From: Sanguibacter suaedae
Lineage (GTDB): Bacteria > Actinomycetota > Actinomycetes > Actinomycetales > Cellulomonadaceae
DNA length: 64,000 bases
Assembly (NCBI RefSeq): GCF_016342785.1
Contig: NZ_JAEINH010000001.1
Coordinates: forward strand, 1-64,000
Direction of reading: 5' to 3'
Shown here: positions 43,005 to 51,634 of the stretch, piece after piece
Position numbering within the stretch: position 1 is the stretch's first letter
How the letters are laid out: each line of letters opens with the position of its first letter
The notes under the pieces: generated by a model
What the model was told of the DNA's origin: nothing
Seen by the model: only the letters and a program-made list of their open reading frames with translations
Database searches by the model: none
Program-made: the position numbers and the translations under genes

Positions 43005-44120
43005 ATGACGACCTGGTCCGTGGCCATCATGCCGCTCCCCGACTCCCCCGACGCGCCCGACGCGTGGGCCCTGCACGGCGTCGCGCGCATCGACGCCCGG
43101 ACCCAGCGCGACCTCTGGGGCTACGCCGACCTCTCCTACCCCGCCCCCGTGCTCCTCGGTGAGCTGCGGTCCCAGGAGCACACCGAGCGCATCGTCCTCG
43201 TCGCCACCGCGCACCCCACGCCGGAGGCGCCCGCCGAGTCGGACGTCGTCGGCGTCGCGCAGCTCCGCCTCGACCGGCAGGGCAACACCCACCGAGCCTG
43301 GGTGAGCGTCCTCGTCGACCCCGACCACCGCAGGCAGGGCGTCGGACAGGCACTGCTCGACGCCGCCGAGGCCGTCGCACGCGAGCGCGGGCGGACGGTC
43401 CTGCAGACCGAGACCGAGCATCGTGGCGAACCCGCCGCCGACGCGCCGCACGCCATGGCACCGCCCACGGGGAGCGGCCGGATCGACGGCGCGAGCACCG
43501 CCGCGATGTTCGCGCGCGACCGCGGGTACGTCCTCGAGCAGGGGATGCGGTACAGCGTCCTGCACCTGCCCGTCGCCGCGGCCCTGGTGGACCGGTTGCA
43601 CACCGACGCCCTGCAGCGCGCCGGTGACGAGTACACGGTGGTCACCTGGGTCGACCGGTGCCCGGACGACCTCGTCGACGACCTGGCCCGGCTCGTCACG
43701 CGCATGTCCACTGATGCACCCAACGCCGGGCTCGACGTGGTCGAGGACCCGTGGGACGCGGCGCGCGTGCGGGCCGAGGAGGCGACCTACGCGGCCACCG
43801 GACGTGGCTCCGTCACCTGCGCCGTGCAGCACGTCCCGACCGGCAAGCTCGTCGCGTACTCGGAGATCGTCCACTCCCTCCAGGACCGGGACTTCGCGTT
43901 CCAGGCGAACACCCTGGTGCTCCGCGAGCACCGCGGCCACCGCCTGGGGATGCTCGTCAAGGCCGCGAACCTCCGCGAGCTCGCGCGACTGCGCCCCGAG
44001 CTCCGGCGCATCCACACGTGGAACGCCGAGGAGAACCGGCACATGCTGAGCATCAACGAAGCCCTCGGCTTCCGCGGTGCCGGCGTGTGCGCGCTGTGGC
44101 AGAAGCGGGATGTCGGCTGA
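43005..44120 (+). CDS. Double-domain GNAT acetyltransferase
   Basis: 371 residues with two GNAT domains, as in mycothiol synthase. Domain 1 (about 50-190) has HRRQGVGQAL as acetyl-CoA site, domain 2 (about 215-371) has HRGHRLGMLVKAANLREL plus WNAEENRHMLSINEALGFR near the C-terminus. It acetylates an amine; mycothiol synthase itself has more conserved residues around the substrate, so a related but distinct enzyme is more likely. Confidence 0.82.
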   Translation: MTTWSVAIMPLPDSPDAPDAWALHGVARIDARTQRDLWGYADLSYPAPVLLGELRSQEHTERIVLVATAHPTPEAPAESDVVGVAQLRLDRQGNTHRAWVSVLVDPDHRRQGVGQALLDAAEAVARERGRTVLQTETEHRGEPAADAPHAMAPPTGSGRIDGASTAAMFARDRGYVLEQGMRYSVLHLPVAAALVDRLHTDALQRAGDEYTVVTWVDRCPDDLVDDLARLVTRMSTDAPNAGLDVVEDPWDAARVRAEEATYAATGRGSVTCAVQHVPTGKLVAYSEIVHSLQDRDFAFQANTLVLREHRGHRLGMLVKAANLRELARLRPELRRIHTWNAEENRHMLSINEALGFRGAGVCALWQKRDVG

Positions 44121-44167
44121 CGACCCTGGCCCGTGCGAGCAGCGTCGGGAGCCCGTCCCCAGGCCGA

Positions 44168-44235
44168 CGAGTTCGGTGGTTCCAGTCGAGCTCGTCATCC
44201 GAGATCACCGAACTCGACTGGTATGACCGAACTCG
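44168..44235 (+). repeat. 68-base palindromic element, left copy
   Basis: Two 23-base arms (44168-44190 and 44213-44235), complementary at 20 of 23 positions, surround a 22-base centre. The arms start CGAGTTCGGT and end CCAGTCGAG. The centre contains GATCACCGA at 44203-44211. The same structure in the same orientation occurs 1194 bases downstream at 45362-45429; the two copies frame one gene. It lies 170 bases before the start codon of that gene. Mismatches sit in the middle of the arms. Confidence 0.85.
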
Positions 44236-44405
44236 CGCGTCGGTCATGGTGCCGGGAGAACCTGGCTCAGGAACACGTCGGGACCGGCTGACGTGTGGCG
44301 CGGAACCGTGGGCTGCGAGCTCGGGACAGCACTCGTCGTCCACAGCCACGGCTGCCACGGCTGCCACGCCAACGTCGACGCATGGTTGTCGTCGACGATT
44401 CCCGC

Positions 44406-45341
44406 ATGCCGCGTCGACCCGTGGCGCCTCCGACCGTGCACCTCGCCCGCGACGTCACCGCAGCGCACGCCCGGTCTCTCGTACGCGACGGTGCGTGGCT
44501 GCGCGTCCGTCCGGGCGCGTACATCGATGCACCTCGCGGAGACGCCCCTCCCGGTGACACCCGGAGGGCCGTCGCTCTGGCCCGGACGACGGCCCTCGCC
44601 CGGCAGTCCGCACGGTCTCCGACGTTCAGCCACACGTCGGCAGCGCTCCTCTGGGGCCTCCCCCTCGTGCCCGGTGACCGGCGCATCCACGTGGTCCAGG
44701 AGTCCCGTCCCGGAAGCTCCGGTGACGCCGGGGTGGTCCGACACCGCATCGTCCTGCCCGGCACGCACCGCACCCACCACCGCGGACTGGCCGTGACGAC
44801 GCTCGAACGGACCGTCGTCGACTGCCTCCGCTCCCTGCCGCCGCTCCCCGGCCTCGTCATCGCGGACGCCGCCCTCCACGTGGGAGCCGACCGCGACACC
44901 TGCGCGCGCATGCTCGACGCCATGGCCGGGACCCGCGGCATCGTCAAGGCACGCGAGCTGCTGGCCCTGGCCGATGGCGGCTCCGAGTCGCCAGGGGAGA
45001 CGAGGGTGCGGTTCGAGGCGCTGCGCATCGGGCTGCCGGTCCCCGAGACCCAGGTGTGCGTGCAGACCGGCCGGTCGACCTGGTGGGCGGACCTCGGCTG
45101 GGTGCCGTGGCGGCTGCTCGTCGAGTACGACGGGCGGGATAAGTACGACGGCGCCACGACCGAGGCTCTCCTGCGGGAACGTCGCCGCCAGGATGCGCTC
45201 GAGGACTCGGGGTGGCACGTGGTCCGGGTCATGAAGGAGGACCTTCGAGATCCGGCCCTGCTGCGTCACCGGCTCCTGCGCCATGTGCCCGCCGACGCGA
45301 GAGCCGCGCTCGTCGCCCGTCGGACGCTCAACAGCCGGTGA
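44406..45341 (+). CDS. AbiEi-like N-terminal domain fused to a DUF559/Vsr-like nuclease domain
   Basis: 311 residues. The N-terminal two thirds look like the AbiEi_4-type region (VRDGAWLRVRPGAYID, SHTSAALLWGLP, VTTLERTVVDCLR). The C-terminal third is a DUF559-type PD-(D/E)xK nuclease fold: D229, then E240-Y-D242-G-R-D-K246 and VVRVMKEDL. Such genes are frequent in actinobacteria, but their function is not established. This one is an isolated gene framed by two copies of a 68-base palindrome (44168-44235 and 45362-45429), which suggests a self-contained cassette and possible DNA targets of the nuclease. No toxin gene is adjacent, against a classic AbiE pair. Confidence 0.75.
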   Translation: MPRRPVAPPTVHLARDVTAAHARSLVRDGAWLRVRPGAYIDAPRGDAPPGDTRRAVALARTTALARQSARSPTFSHTSAALLWGLPLVPGDRRIHVVQESRPGSSGDAGVVRHRIVLPGTHRTHHRGLAVTTLERTVVDCLRSLPPLPGLVIADAALHVGADRDTCARMLDAMAGTRGIVKARELLALADGGSESPGETRVRFEALRIGLPVPETQVCVQTGRSTWWADLGWVPWRLLVEYDGRDKYDGATTEALLRERRRQDALEDSGWHVVRVMKEDLRDPALLRHRLLRHVPADARAALVARRTLNSR

Positions 45342-45361
45342 ACCCGCACAGTCTCGGGCGA

Positions 45362-45429
45362 CGAGTTCGGCACTTCCAGTCGAGTGCGGTAGTTCTGATC
45401 ACCGATCTCGACTGGAAGTACCGAACTCG
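45362..45429 (+). repeat. 68-base palindromic element, right copy
   Basis: Arms at 45362-45384 and 45407-45429 match at 22 of 23 positions, centre of 22 bases with GATCACCGA at 45397-45405, the same offset (35 bases) from the element start as in the left copy. It begins 20 bases after the stop codon of the AbiEi/DUF559 gene, so it could also act as its transcription terminator. Confidence 0.87.
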
Positions 45430-45491
45430 ACAAGGTCGGCGACGCCGGGCCGGGGCCGGGGCGGCAGACCTGACAGCCGGCTCTGAGCCGA

Positions 45492-46016
45492 TCAGCTCGC
45501 GGTGGTGCCGGCCGGGACGGTGCCCTCGTCCGTGCCGACCACCGTGCTGCGGCGCTCGAGGAGGACGACGTCCTTCCACACCCCGTCGAGGCACCCCACC
45601 CGTTCCTGGGTGCCGACGACCCGGAAGCCGTGGCGGGAGTGGAGGGCGAGGCTCGCGGCGTTCTCGGGGAAGATCCCTGCGCGCACGGTCCAGATTCCCG
45701 CCGCCTCGGACGCCTCGACGAACCGGCCGAGGAGCGCCGCCCCCACACCCCGACCGCGAGCCGCGGCGGCGACGTAGAGGCTGACCTCCACGACCCCCGC
45801 GTACACGCACCGCGAGCTCGTGGGGCTCGCCGCCACCCACCCGAGGACCCGCGCGTCGTCCTCGGCGACGAGGCGCAGGGTGGGAAGGTGCGCAGCGTCC
45901 CACGTCGCCCAACCAGGGACCTGCGTCTCGAACGTCGCGCTCCGCGTCGCGATGCCCTCGGCGTAGACGTCGAGGACCGCGTCTGCGTGCTCGTCGGTCA
46001 TGGGGACGATGCGCAT
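45492..46016 (-). CDS. Phosphinothricin acetyltransferase-like GNAT protein
   Basis: 174 residues. MRIVPMTDEHADAVLDVYAEG, SATFET and the CoA motif RGRGVGAALL, then GIFPENAASLALHSRHGFRVVG are all typical of the PAT/MddA branch, which N-acetylates methionine sulfone, phosphinothricin and similar amino acids. ATG start (MRIVPM), with four upstream codons rejected as spurious. It is 42 bases downstream of the PP2C gene's stop codon... in the opposite sense of map order: the PP2C gene lies to the right on the same strand. Confidence 0.88.
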   Translation of the reverse strand: MRIVPMTDEHADAVLDVYAEGIATRSATFETQVPGWATWDAAHLPTLRLVAEDDARVLGWVAASPTSSRCVYAGVVEVSLYVAAAARGRGVGAALLGRFVEASEAAGIWTVRAGIFPENAASLALHSRHGFRVVGTQERVGCLDGVWKDVVLLERRSTVVGTDEGTVPAGTTAS

Positions 46017-46058
46017 GGTTCTCCTCAAGGTCGCACCGGCGGTGCCGGGCTGGCGCGG

Positions 46059-46874
46059 TCAGCGGGTCGGGACGGTGTCCTCGTCCGGATCGCCGGCAAT
46101 GAGGTCCTCCGGGTCACGGTCGGTGGGGACGGGGCCACCAGGACCGCTCCGGACGACGTCGACGACCACCGCCGTGATGTTGTCGCGGCCCCGCTCGGCG
46201 AGGGCCGCGCGGACCAGCGCGTGCGCGGCGTCCTGGGGGTCGTCGTAGGCGAGGAGGAGCGCCTGCACACGGGCGTCGGAGAGCTCACCGGTGAGACCGT
46301 CGGAGCACGCGAGGTACCGGTCCCCGGGGACGGCGGGCACGGTCCACACGTCGGGTTCGGCGTCGGCGGTGGGGCTGATGGCCCGGGTGATGATGTTGCG
46401 CTCCGGGTGGGTGGGGACGTCCTCGGGTCGGATGGTGCCGGCGTCGAGGAGCTCCTGGACGGTGGAGTGGTCCTTGCTCAGCTGGTCCAGGAGTCCCCCG
46501 CTGAGGCGGTAGGTGCGGGAGTCGCCGATGTTCACGACGACGAGGGCCGGGTCGTCGCCGACGGCGCTCATCGCGACGCCCGTGAGGGTGGAACCGCCGG
46601 ACGACCCTGCCGTGCGGAAGTACTCGATGATCGCCTGGCGTGCGGCGACGACGGCCGCCCGGACGTCGTCCTCCCCCACGACGGCGCGCTCGACGTACGG
46701 GGAGAACGCGTCGACGACGAGCGCGGCAGCGACGTCTCCTGCGGCGTGCCCGCCCATCCCGTCGGCGACGAGGAAGAACGGTGGTGTGGCGAGGAGGGCG
46801 TCCTCGTTGTGGCGGCGCACGTGGCCCCGGTCCGTCGCCGCACCCCATCGTGCGACGAAGGTCGTGCCTGTCAT
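46059..46874 (-). CDS. PP2C-family Ser/Thr protein phosphatase
   Basis: 271 residues. Metal-binding motifs HNEDAL, ADGMGGHAAGD, VVNIGDSRTYRL, ACSDGLTGELSD and GRDNITAVVVD are all present, so it is an intact phosphatase. No membrane segment. It is coupled (4-base overlap) to the FHA/RDD gene before it. PP2C, FHA proteins and Ser/Thr kinases form signalling modules in actinobacteria; no kinase is in this window. Confidence 0.93.
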   Translation of the reverse strand: MTGTTFVARWGAATDRGHVRRHNEDALLATPPFFLVADGMGGHAAGDVAAALVVDAFSPYVERAVVGEDDVRAAVVAARQAIIEYFRTAGSSGGSTLTGVAMSAVGDDPALVVVNIGDSRTYRLSGGLLDQLSKDHSTVQELLDAGTIRPEDVPTHPERNIITRAISPTADAEPDVWTVPAVPGDRYLACSDGLTGELSDARVQALLLAYDDPQDAAHALVRAALAERGRDNITAVVVDVVRSGPGGPVPTDRDPEDLIAGDPDEDTVPTR

Positions 46875-48214
46875 CGCGAGCCCCGGAGGATCGTGTCCCC
46901 GGCCTCGTCGTAGCCGCTCGCCGCCGTCCGCGGGCGGGTCACGGTGAACCAGTGGTCGCCGACGGTCACGGTGCTGCCGAACGGCGCGAGGACGGCCTCG
47001 CCGGCGGGGAGGGGCACCTGGTCACCGTCGGCGCCGACCACGGTGGACCCGTTGGTGGACCACAGGTCCGTGACGCGCAGGCCGGTCTCCTCGACGACGA
47101 ACTCGAGGTGGGTCTTGGACACGGTGCGCGTGGTGTCGGGGACGGTGATGGCGGTCCCGCCGTCGGCCCCGCCGGTACCTTCGGGGAGCTGGGGTCGGCG
47201 TCCGATGACGCCGCGGCCGGTGATGTCCTCGACGTCCCCGGTATCGAAGGTGAGCTGGGCGCTCGCCACCGCGGGTGTGGGCGCGCTCGGCGTCCCGGGT
47301 CGCCGCGTGCGCGCGACGGTGACCCGCGTCTCCTCGAGGTCGTCGACCGGTCCGTCGGCGGGTGCCGCGCCGGGGACGGCGTGAGGATGCCCGTCGAGCA
47401 GGGGCACGGGCCGGTGCGACGCCGATGTCGCCCCAGGGCCGGGGTGCGGCGTCCCGAGCCCGGGCACACCGGCCTCCGCGGCACCCGGCGGTGGGGGCGG
47501 GACAGGCGGGCCGCCGAGCGGGCTCACGGGGCCGCCACCGTCAGGACCACCGGCGGCGTGCGGGTGCAGCGGGGAACCGTCCATGGACACGAGGACGGGG
47601 ACGTCGGCGAACTGCGACGCCGGGCCCTGCCCGTCGGCGTCGTCGTGCGCGGGCTTCGACCGCCGGGCGGGCAGCGTCCGGGTGCGCGCGTCGGGCAGGA
47701 CGGCAGGGTCGCGGCCGGCGACGACGTCGAGGAGGACGACGTCCGTCATGGTGTCGTACCAGGTGCGGCGGTCGCCGCGCGGGTTGCGCAGCACCTGCAC
47801 CACGCCCGTGACCCACCCGACGAGGACCGCACCGCCGAGGACGGCGGCGAAGAACCGCGGCCACGTTCCCCCGAAGCCGGGCACCGCACCGGTGCGCACG
47901 TCGACGAGCCGCAGGCCCATGGCCCGCTTGCCGGGCGACGCCCCGGTGCGGGCGTAGGAGAGACCGATGGTCACCAGGCCTGCCGTCCACCCGAGGGCGA
48001 GGACGGACCCGACGACGACGAGGACGGCGACGTCCTGGACCAGCCCCACCTGGATGCACCCCACCGCGGCGCCGGACGGGATGGCCGACAGGAGGGAGTC
48101 GACAACAGCCGCGCCGACCCGTCGGCCGGGCTCCGCCGGTCGGCACCCGGCGAGCGCCGACGCCCCAGGAGCACCTGCGCCCGCGGGGGGCGGTGGGGGC
48201 GGGACGAACGACAT
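46871..48214 (-). CDS. RDD membrane protein with C-terminal FHA domain
   Basis: 447 residues. An RDD region of three membrane segments (about 28-185: RRVGAAVVDSLL, GASPGKRAMGLRLVDVRTG), a long Pro/Gly/His-rich linker, and a C-terminal FHA domain (about 345-430) with GRRPQLPE, TVSKTHLEF and DLWSTNGS, the phosphothreonine-binding motifs. It is a membrane docking protein for Thr-phosphorylated partners. The gene overlaps the PP2C phosphatase gene by 4 bases, so phosphatase and sensor are made together. ATG start at MSFVPPPP. Confidence 0.88.
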   Translation of the reverse strand: MSFVPPPPPPAGAGAPGASALAGCRPAEPGRRVGAAVVDSLLSAIPSGAAVGCIQVGLVQDVAVLVVVGSVLALGWTAGLVTIGLSYARTGASPGKRAMGLRLVDVRTGAVPGFGGTWPRFFAAVLGGAVLVGWVTGVVQVLRNPRGDRRTWYDTMTDVVLLDVVAGRDPAVLPDARTRTLPARRSKPAHDDADGQGPASQFADVPVLVSMDGSPLHPHAAGGPDGGGPVSPLGGPPVPPPPPGAAEAGVPGLGTPHPGPGATSASHRPVPLLDGHPHAVPGAAPADGPVDDLEETRVTVARTRRPGTPSAPTPAVASAQLTFDTGDVEDITGRGVIGRRPQLPEGTGGADGGTAITVPDTTRTVSKTHLEFVVEETGLRVTDLWSTNGSTVVGADGDQVPLPAGEAVLAPFGSTVTVGDHWFTVTRPRTAASGYDEAGDTILRGSR

Positions 48215-48269
48215 GGCGGGCTCCTCGGGCGGGTGGTCAGGGGGAACTCTACCCACGCTCCGGGGCGTC

Positions 48270-49148
48270 TCATGCCGGGGCGTGGAGCACCTCGCTGGGC
48301 ATGCGCCTCGAGCCCACCCGTCGTCGAGCGTGCGCCCGCCCCCGGGCCCACCACGCGAAGAGTGCGACGGCGAGCGCGACCTCCGCCACGTCGCCCCCGT
48401 AGTACATGAGCTGTGCTGCCTGCTGGGCCTGCTCGACGTCCTGGTGCGCACCCACGGGCAGCTCGCCGGCGCGCGCGTAGAGGAGCTTGGCGAGCGCGGC
48501 GTGGACACCGCCGGCGACGACGAGGACGACGAGGCGGGTGCGCATCCCTGGCCGCGCGGGCGCAGGGTCAGGGCCGACGACGGCCCACGCGAAGAGGCAC
48601 CCGGCGGCCACGAAGTGCACGTGCACGAGGTGATGGAGCAGCGGGTGGGTGGCCGTCGCGGCGTAGAGGGGCGTGAGATACAGGGCGGCGAGGCCGCCGA
48701 TGTGGAGGACGGCCGCCGTGGCCGGGTGGGAGAGGACGTGGAGCGGGCGGCTGCGCAGGACGCGTGCGGTGACGTGTCGGGCGCGGGGCGGGACCACACC
48801 GAGGAGCGCCGCCACGGGTGAGGCCATGACGAGGGCGATCGGTGCGTACATCCCGAGGAGCAGGTGCTGGGTCATGTGCCCTCGGGCGTCGTGGTGCGCC
48901 CACGCGTCGACGGGCGGGCTGAGGGCCGCCGCCGCGAGGAGGAGCCCCGATGCGAACCACGCCACGCGTCGGGCGGCTCGCCGGGCGGGCCCACGGCGCA
49001 GCGCGACGAGGAACAGGGTGAGCGGGACGACGACCAGGAGGACGGGCAGGACCCAGCCGGCGGCGGTGGTGTCCATGGGAGCGGCGCCGTGGGCGGACAC
49101 CGGTCCGAGCCCGACGACCGCGCAGGGTGCGATGCCGGGCGGGTTCAC
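48270..49148 (-). CDS. CtaG-like cytochrome c oxidase assembly protein
   Basis: 292 residues with about seven membrane helices. HHDARGHMTQHLLLGMYAP, HPLLHHLVHVHFVAAGCLFAWAVVGPDPAP and the C-terminal QLMYYGGDVAEVALA are typical of the CtaG_Cox11-like family (caa3 type), which helps insert copper into cytochrome oxidase. The GTG at 49148 overlaps the stop of the DUF2243 gene (GTGA); a later ATG at 49076 would give 268 residues. Confidence 0.85.
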   Translation of the reverse strand: MNPPGIAPCAVVGLGPVSAHGAAPMDTTAAGWVLPVLLVVVPLTLFLVALRRGPARRAARRVAWFASGLLLAAAALSPPVDAWAHHDARGHMTQHLLLGMYAPIALVMASPVAALLGVVPPRARHVTARVLRSRPLHVLSHPATAAVLHIGGLAALYLTPLYAATATHPLLHHLVHVHFVAAGCLFAWAVVGPDPAPARPGMRTRLVVLVVAGGVHAALAKLLYARAGELPVGAHQDVEQAQQAAQLMYYGGDVAEVALAVALFAWWARGRAHARRRVGSRRMPSEVLHAPA

Positions 49149-49627
49149 GTGCGTCGGCGTCGGGCACGGACCGCGAGGACCGCGCCGACGACGAGGAGGA
49201 CGACGCCCGCCGCGTTCCACGCGACGTCGTAGGGCAGGAGGTCGACGTCGTACCGGACCTCGTGGAGGCCCAGCACCTTGTGGTTGACGACGCCGTCGAA
49301 CACCTGGAACGCCCCTGCACCGAGGAAGAACCCGGACCAGGCCCGGGTGCGGTCGAGGGCGCGCTCGGCCCGGACGTCGGCCAGCACGAAGAACCCCGCG
49401 ACGAGGACCACGAGCTCGGCGGTGTGCAGGAGGCCGTCGCTGAGCAGCGCCACGTCGGGCGTGGACCGGTCGTAGAAGTGGTGCCAGCCGAGGAGCTGGT
49501 GGAAGACGATCTCGTCGACCGCGGCCATGACCGCGATCCCCAGGAGCAGCCCCGCGAGGCGGGACCGACGCGGGTCCTGCGTCGTCCCTGCCCGTGTGTC
49601 TCCTCCGGGTACCGCCGACGTGCTCAT
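49145..49627 (-). CDS. DUF2243 membrane protein
   Basis: 160 residues with four membrane helices. The Asp-Glu-His motif MAAVDEIVFHQLLGWHHFYD and the later FDGVVNHKVLGLHEVR are characteristic of DUF2243, which is often linked with CtaG. His-rich helices suggest metal or haem handling. It overlaps the CtaG gene by 4 bases, so they are co-translated. ATG start. Confidence 0.9.
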   Translation of the reverse strand: MSTSAVPGGDTRAGTTQDPRRSRLAGLLLGIAVMAAVDEIVFHQLLGWHHFYDRSTPDVALLSDGLLHTAELVVLVAGFFVLADVRAERALDRTRAWSGFFLGAGAFQVFDGVVNHKVLGLHEVRYDVDLLPYDVAWNAAGVVLLVVGAVLAVRARRRRT

Positions 49628-49839
49628 CCTGCGTCCTTCCCGTGGTCGCCCCGCCGTGTTCCACACCAGCCTCGTGCCGGGGGCTGTGGTGGCGCCGGCC
49701 CCGTTCTCGCAACGCTAACGAAGGTGCTGGTGGGGCGCCTCCCGGGCCGCCCACCCGGGTTGTCCACAGGTCGCCGCGGCGCAGGGCAGACGTTCGGTAG
49801 CGTCACCCCTCGCCAGCCCCCACCGCCGAGAGGGAGACC

Positions 49840-50115
49840 GTGACCCCCGCCGACCTCCCCCCTGTCGTCTACGTCCCGTGCTTCGCGGACGACGACGGGC
49901 AGGTGACCGCCGTCCAGCTGCGCACCACGGCCGACGGGCGCACCGCGCTCCTCGCCTACTCGGCGCTGGACCGGCTCAAGGCGGGCGCGGGCGACGTCCC
50001 GTGGGTGCTGCTCACCATCGAGGACCTGCAGCGCGTCCACGACCGGGAACCGTACGACGTCCTCTACATGGACCTGCGCATCCCCGAGCACGCCCGTGCG
50101 GCGGTGACACGATGA
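49840..50115 (+). CDS. SAV_915-like small protein
   Basis: 91 residues. An alpha/beta protein: VVYVPCFADDDGQVTAVQLRT, a central LLAYSALDRLKAG and a C-terminal WVLLTIEDLQRVHD. The shape matches SAV_915-family/SseB-like accessory proteins found beside type VII secretion substrate genes. GTG start. Overlaps the next gene by 4 bases (ATGA), so it is part of the substrate operon 49840-52521. Confidence 0.65.
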   Translation: MTPADLPPVVYVPCFADDDGQVTAVQLRTTADGRTALLAYSALDRLKAGAGDVPWVLLTIEDLQRVHDREPYDVLYMDLRIPEHARAAVTR

Positions 50116-50408
50116 CCGGCGAGGTGGCAGTCGACCCCGAGGCGCTCGACCACCTCGCAGCCCGGCTGGAGAACGCTGCCTCGGACCTTCGTGACAGCGG
50201 CAGCAGCACACCGGCCGTGTCGCTGAGCGGCCTTGGCGCATCGGCGCTGACCGCGCTCGACCACCTCGCGACGAACGCCGCGAATCTCTGCGAGATCCTC
50301 GAGGGCGCCGCGGCGGGCGTCCGGGAGACCCGGGACGAGTACGTCGTGACGGACGACGCCTGGGCGGCGTCGCTGCAGTCCCTCGGGAAGAGGGTGGGGA
50401 ACCGCTGA
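50112..50408 (+). CDS. EspC/DUF2580-like type VII secretion substrate
   Basis: 98 residues, two long amphipathic helices separated by a short turn (DLRDSGSSTPAV and SALTALDHLATNA). The N-terminal EVAVDPEALDHLAARLE is close to the start of ESX secretion-associated DUF2580 proteins. The C-terminus has no typical YxxxD/E signal except Y-V-V-T-D (DEYVVTDDAW). Coupled with neighbours on both sides (overlaps of 4 and 1 bases). Confidence 0.7.
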   Translation: MTGEVAVDPEALDHLAARLENAASDLRDSGSSTPAVSLSGLGASALTALDHLATNAANLCEILEGAAAGVRETRDEYVVTDDAWAASLQSLGKRVGNR

Positions 50409-51634
50409 TGGCCGTCTCCACCGTCCTGCCGGGAGACCCGGACGTGCTGACCGCCGTCTCCTCGTGGTTGCGTGACGACCTCGCCGTCACTCTCACCGAC
50501 ACGGAGAGCACCCTGCAGACGGCCCGGTACGACGACGGGGGCTGGGAGGGTGACGCCGGTGACGCCTTCCGGTCACGTATGGGCAGCGCGTACACGCTCA
50601 CCGCGACCCTCCATGACGCCGCCGCGTCGACAGCGACCGCGATCGACCTGTTCGCCGCAGCGTTGCGCGCTGCCCAGATCGACCTCGACGCGGCACGGGC
50701 TGCCGCGGTCGCGTCGGGCCTCACCGTGACGACGACGGAGATCCTCGAACCGGCGCAGCTCCTCTTTCCGCCACATCTCCCGGTGTCGTACTGGACGCTC
50801 CCCGTGATGCCCGTCGTCGACGGCGGCGCCTACGACGCGGCACGCGCCGCCTACGAGGTGAACGCCGCGCTGTGGAGCGCGTACGGCGACGCAGCAGAGG
50901 AGGTTGCCCGGATCCTCGCGACCCTCGAGGGCGACGAGTCCGTCCTCGACACCCGCGTCGCCGACGCCCTCGCGCTCGTGAGCATCCCCGTGGCGAGCAT
51001 GTTCCTGCCGACGTTCCTGAAAGCGAACGGCGCGGCGCGGGGCGCCGCCCTCTCGGCCCGGGCTGCCGACGTGGCACACGCGGCGCAGGTGGTGGAGGCC
51101 CGGACCACCGCACCGGGTGCGACGCTCAACCCGGCCCAGTTCTACGACGACCTCGACGGCGCCGCAGCCCTGCGATCCCAGTCAGCCGGCCTCATGGACG
51201 ACGCAGCGAGAGCAGCAAAGGCTGGCAAAGCCCTCAGCCACGGCGCGAACGGTCTCCTCACCGGAGCAGCCATCTGGATGGACGTCCGAGCGGGCGAGAG
51301 CGTCACGCAGGCGGTGACGTCGAACACCGTGGGCCTCGCTACGTCGGCGCTGGCGACCTACGGAGTCTCGTACATGTCCACCATGGCTGCTGGTGCGGCG
51401 ATCGGGACGGCGATACCGGTTCCGATCATCGGGACGGTGGCAGGCATGGTGATCGGTGCCGGGGTGGGCATCATCGCCTCTGGTGCCATCGACTCCATGT
51501 TCGAGAACGGTCCTGATCTCTTCAAGGCGGCCTCCGCAGGCCTAGAGGACCTCAAGGACGTCGGTGAGTCGCTCAGCTCTCTGGCGGACAGTGCGGGCGA
51601 CGGCCTCCACGACCTCTACGACAGGTTCTTCTGA
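50408..51634 (+). CDS. Long WXG100-like protein with glycine-rich hydrophobic C-terminal region, candidate T7SS effector
   Basis: 408 residues. The N-terminal ~100 residues resemble a WXG100 helical hairpin with the turn GGWEGDAGDAFRSRM. A middle helical region follows, and residues about 300-360 carry hydrophobic Gly/Ala-rich sequence (GAAIGTAIPVPIIGTVAGM), typical of translocation regions in large secreted toxins. The C-terminal ~45 residues are helical and acidic. No recognised toxin domain. The next gene overlaps by one base and encodes a membrane protein that could be an immunity partner. Confidence 0.65.
   Translation: MAVSTVLPGDPDVLTAVSSWLRDDLAVTLTDTESTLQTARYDDGGWEGDAGDAFRSRMGSAYTLTATLHDAAASTATAIDLFAAALRAAQIDLDAARAAAVASGLTVTTTEILEPAQLLFPPHLPVSYWTLPVMPVVDGGAYDAARAAYEVNAALWSAYGDAAEEVARILATLEGDESVLDTRVADALALVSIPVASMFLPTFLKANGAARGAALSARAADVAHAAQVVEARTTAPGATLNPAQFYDDLDGAAALRSQSAGLMDDAARAAKAGKALSHGANGLLTGAAIWMDVRAGESVTQAVTSNTVGLATSALATYGVSYMSTMAAGAAIGTAIPVPIIGTVAGMVIGAGVGIIASGAIDSMFENGPDLFKAASAGLEDLKDVGESLSSLADSAGDGLHDLYDRFF

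Noticed and set aside
44340-44372. Short GCCACGGCT tandem repeat before the AbiEi/DUF559 gene
   Set aside because: Only two to three imperfect units, no arrangement like an origin or CRISPR.
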